Below, piece by piece: positions 62,330-64,000 of a stretch of 64,000 nt of DNA. The notes under the pieces were generated by a model. The model saw only the letters and a list, made by a program, of their open reading frames with translations, searched no databases and had not been told where the DNA came from. Location of the stretch: positions 186,001 through 250,000 of the forward strand of contig CM051456.1 of assembly GCA_028274465.1 (NCBI GenBank). The letters are read 5' to 3'. Each line of letters opens with the position of its first letter. Position 1 is the first letter of the stretch. Made by a program: the position numbers and the translations under genes. The DNA is from Plantago ovata. Taxonomy: Eukaryota; Streptophyta; Magnoliopsida; Lamiales; Plantaginaceae.

Positions 62330-62493
62330 TAGAAAACAACACGACAGCCTGCAGCTTGTCGATTGTAATAATAATGAAGCTTGGCAAAAACAGGATCATA
62401 ATAGATCATACTTTGCCAGTCTTTGCGAACAGTCCTAAACTGGAGCAGTGACTTCAATGGCAAGCGGATGAGTATTTATCCAGCTAATATCTC
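62330..62493 (-). pseudogene. F-box gene fragment
   Basis: Minus-strand translation reads EILAG, a stop at 62476-62478, then ILIRLPLKSLLQFRTVRKDW and QSMIYYDPVFAKLH. This is the core of a plant F-box domain (pattern ILxRLPxKSLLxFRxVxKxW), normally the SKP1-binding site of SCF ubiquitin ligases. Only this N-terminal domain piece is present, with an internal stop and no downstream kelch/FBA-type repeats. It is a relic brought in or left behind between PP2 tandem units. Confidence 0.75.
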
Positions 62494-62775
62494 ACCTGGA
62501 AACAGAGATGTTGCATATAAACAAGAAGACTAAACTTTAGCTACAGAGGACCGGACAAGTGCCTTCTGAGTATTATTTCATTATCATCATCTGTGAATGA
62601 TAATATTCATATTACATTACATTACATGAAGAAATTAATTATGCGTGTGTTTCTTCTCTAGCTGTAAAAGTAGTTGAATCATGCATGATGAACAACAAGT
62701 GTAAATGTACAAACTTGAACAAACAAAATAAACAATGAATTATCCTATACTTTTCAAAATTATAATATCAGTTGT

Positions 62776-63495
62776 TTACAGTGGCCTTGCAAATGCCTTG
62801 TGAATCCTAAGGCCTCCTTTCCACTTCCCACTCCATACTTCATACAGACCCCAGTGAATCACGTTGTCGTCTGATTCGCCTGTTTTATCCACTTCCCTGG
62901 TGATTTCTCTTCTCGTGCCACTAGCATCTAATACAATCTTCTTCCACGACGCTTTCCCATCTTTCCCTCTCTTGGTCATGAAGTAGATTGGGTAGTCGCT
63001 ACCCCAACCGAATGCATCTGCTGCAAAAGATATTTCGAACCCCACCTCAAACTTCTTTCTTCTATCACCCCCTTCTATGTCAATGGAAGTAGTCACCTCA
63101 AGCCAACACACTTGGCGTAGTTCTGCGGGTTTGTTCCTGCAGTTAAAACAGTTCAATCAGATCGATTTCATACCGAGGATAGTACTATTGGTAATACTAA
63201 TGGTTTCATTTCACACATCAAGTTAGCTAGATATCGAACTTACATGTCGTCTGGTACGTTCCAGTATCGGGAATCTCCGCCCCAAACGATGTTAAGAGCT
63301 TTAGGCCTTACAATTATTGTCTTATGACCATCCTCCTGCAACAAGAACAAAAAAATGTCATGCATACATCAAGTAATGGAATACTGTTTTTGATCCTCTG
63401 ATGTCAATCAGTCAATGTACTTTTAGAACAAAAAGTACCTTATATTTCTCGCCTGGATTGGCCAGGTAGTGAGGATTTGTGTATGAGTCGGCCAT
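62776..63495 (-). CDS. PP2-A9-like phloem lectin, young tandem copy 3
   Basis: Three exons (63439-63495, 63244-63335, 62776-63136) sum to 510 nt, or 169 residues. It starts MADSYTNPHYLANPGEKYK, then EDGHKTIIVRPKALNIVWGG, the exon-2/3 junction reading PDDMNKPAEL (Met where copies 1 and 2 have Lys), and exon 3 with IDIEGGDRRKKFEVGFEISF, AADAFGWG and VLDASGTRREITREVDKTGE. The end is AFARPL. The changed junction residue comes from a donor that reads AT then GTAAGT, compared with AA then GTGAGT. Frame and splice sites are intact. PP2-type lectin by the same motifs as its neighbours. Confidence 0.93.
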
Positions 63496-63608
63496 AATCG
63501 GTTCAAATGTGTATAGGTAGAACTCAAAACTATTAATGAATAGGAAGATCTGTTGATGATCTCTCAGTTAATGAATGAATGAATTATTTTGAAGATCTGA
63601 TATTGGAG

Positions 63609-63618
63609 TATATATATA
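63609..63618 (-). promoter_or_regulatory. TATA box of PP2 copy 3
   Basis: TATATATATA about 115 bases upstream of the ATG, in the same conserved tattggagtatatat block as copies 1 and 2. Confidence 0.6.
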
Positions 63619-64000
63619 GAAGAAATGCATGTGTGTTATATATCTTGATCAAGCAGATAAAAAGGCCGTGGTGGTTTAGATTTTGACATGTGTGAGAATG
63701 ATAATTAAACACAAGGGAATCAAGCAAGTGCTGTATATTTTTCCACAAGTTACAGCAAAGATTGATGCTAAGTGCGCGCAGACATATATACAGATTCCTC
63801 ATTTAAACCAAAACAGCGCGATTTGCTGTATATTGAAGCAATACATCCAGATGTTCAATTCTTATTTGATAATTTAAGCGTCGCCTGTCAGAAAAATCAA
63901 TACAAAGTACAAATATTCCTTCAAATATTTTAAGAACTACTTGTAAGGCATCTCTTTTATGATGCTGTTCTCCACAAATAGGCTGGGAATCTTATGCTAG

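Larger units (their letters stand above)
62560..64000 (-). repeat. PP2 tandem unit 3 (gene plus flanks), cut by window end
   Basis: The upstream part (63780-64000) matches unit 1 (58555-58780) almost base for base, with aatacatccagatgttcaat and gatgctgttctcca shared. It is closer to unit 1 than to unit 2. The repeat is still in progress at the window edge, so the duplicated unit and perhaps further copies extend to the right. Confidence 0.75.

Noticed and set aside
1-64000. CRISPR arrays, bacterial operons, phage or viral insertions
   Set aside because: No regularly spaced repeats or prokaryotic gene layout were found; all recognised coding sequence is plant nuclear or transposon-derived.
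1-64000. A new multi-gene biological system or metabolic cluster
   Set aside because: The genes belong to unrelated, known pathways and their grouping matches conserved plant synteny; only the PP2 genes form a true local family cluster.

Overview
The window is nuclear DNA of a flowering plant, most likely a eudicot. The genes have many GT-AG introns, the intergenic DNA is AT-rich, plant-type Stowaway MITEs are present, and every recognisable protein is a plant family (chloroplast Cpn60, glycine cleavage H-protein, PHLOEM PROTEIN 2, DCD domain, SCAR/WAVE subunit NAP1). I cannot name the species.

Layout from left to right: a decayed-looking ARAD1-type exostosin/GT47 gene, 3' part only (+, 587-2522); sulfiredoxin (+, 3222-4012); the 23-exon NAP1/GNARLED gene (-, 4384-14700); chaperonin-60 alpha-2 (-, 17439-20866); glycine decarboxylase H-protein (-, 21578-23598); a DCD-domain gene whose last exon is interrupted by a local rearrangement (+, 26747-30083); a GT32-like glycosyltransferase (+, 31808-34792); an LCAT-like phospholipase (+, 35649-39308); a NAL1-like trypsin-fold protease (-, 39972-43078); the chloroplast inositol-monophosphatase-like IMPL1 (+, 47336-50070); a PP2-A1-like lectin (-, 50731-51877); and an array of four PP2-A9-like genes (-, 53277-54193, 57471-58223, 60218-61005, 62776-63495). 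The last three PP2 genes are young tandem copies, and the array seems to run past the right edge.

The genes do not form an operon-like or pathway unit; they are a normal syntenic plant block. From memory of Arabidopsis locus numbers, the order interleaves three Arabidopsis neighbourhoods: At2g35100-35155 (ARAD1, NAP1, H-protein, DCD, trypsin-like), At1g31170-31200 (SRX, IMPL1, PP2-A9) and At4g19860-19900 (LCAT4, GT32). This fits an undivided ancestral segment whose copies were fractionated after polyploidy in Arabidopsis.

Mobile and repeat DNA lies in introns and between genes: two Stowaway-like MITEs, one hAT-like non-autonomous element that contains tRNA-like A and B boxes, several weaker MITE candidates, a (TA)n tract, a C16 tract, and coding relics of a LINE and an F-box gene inside the PP2 array. 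For genes whose splice sites I checked base by base (SRX, H-protein, GT32, LCAT, NAL1-like, IMPL1 and the PP2 genes), exon lengths sum to a multiple of three, which supports those models. I found no novel multi-gene system. The most unusual items are the DCD-gene rearrangement, the ARAD1-like gene with an in-frame stop and a lost splice donor, and the mosaic PP2 tandem array.
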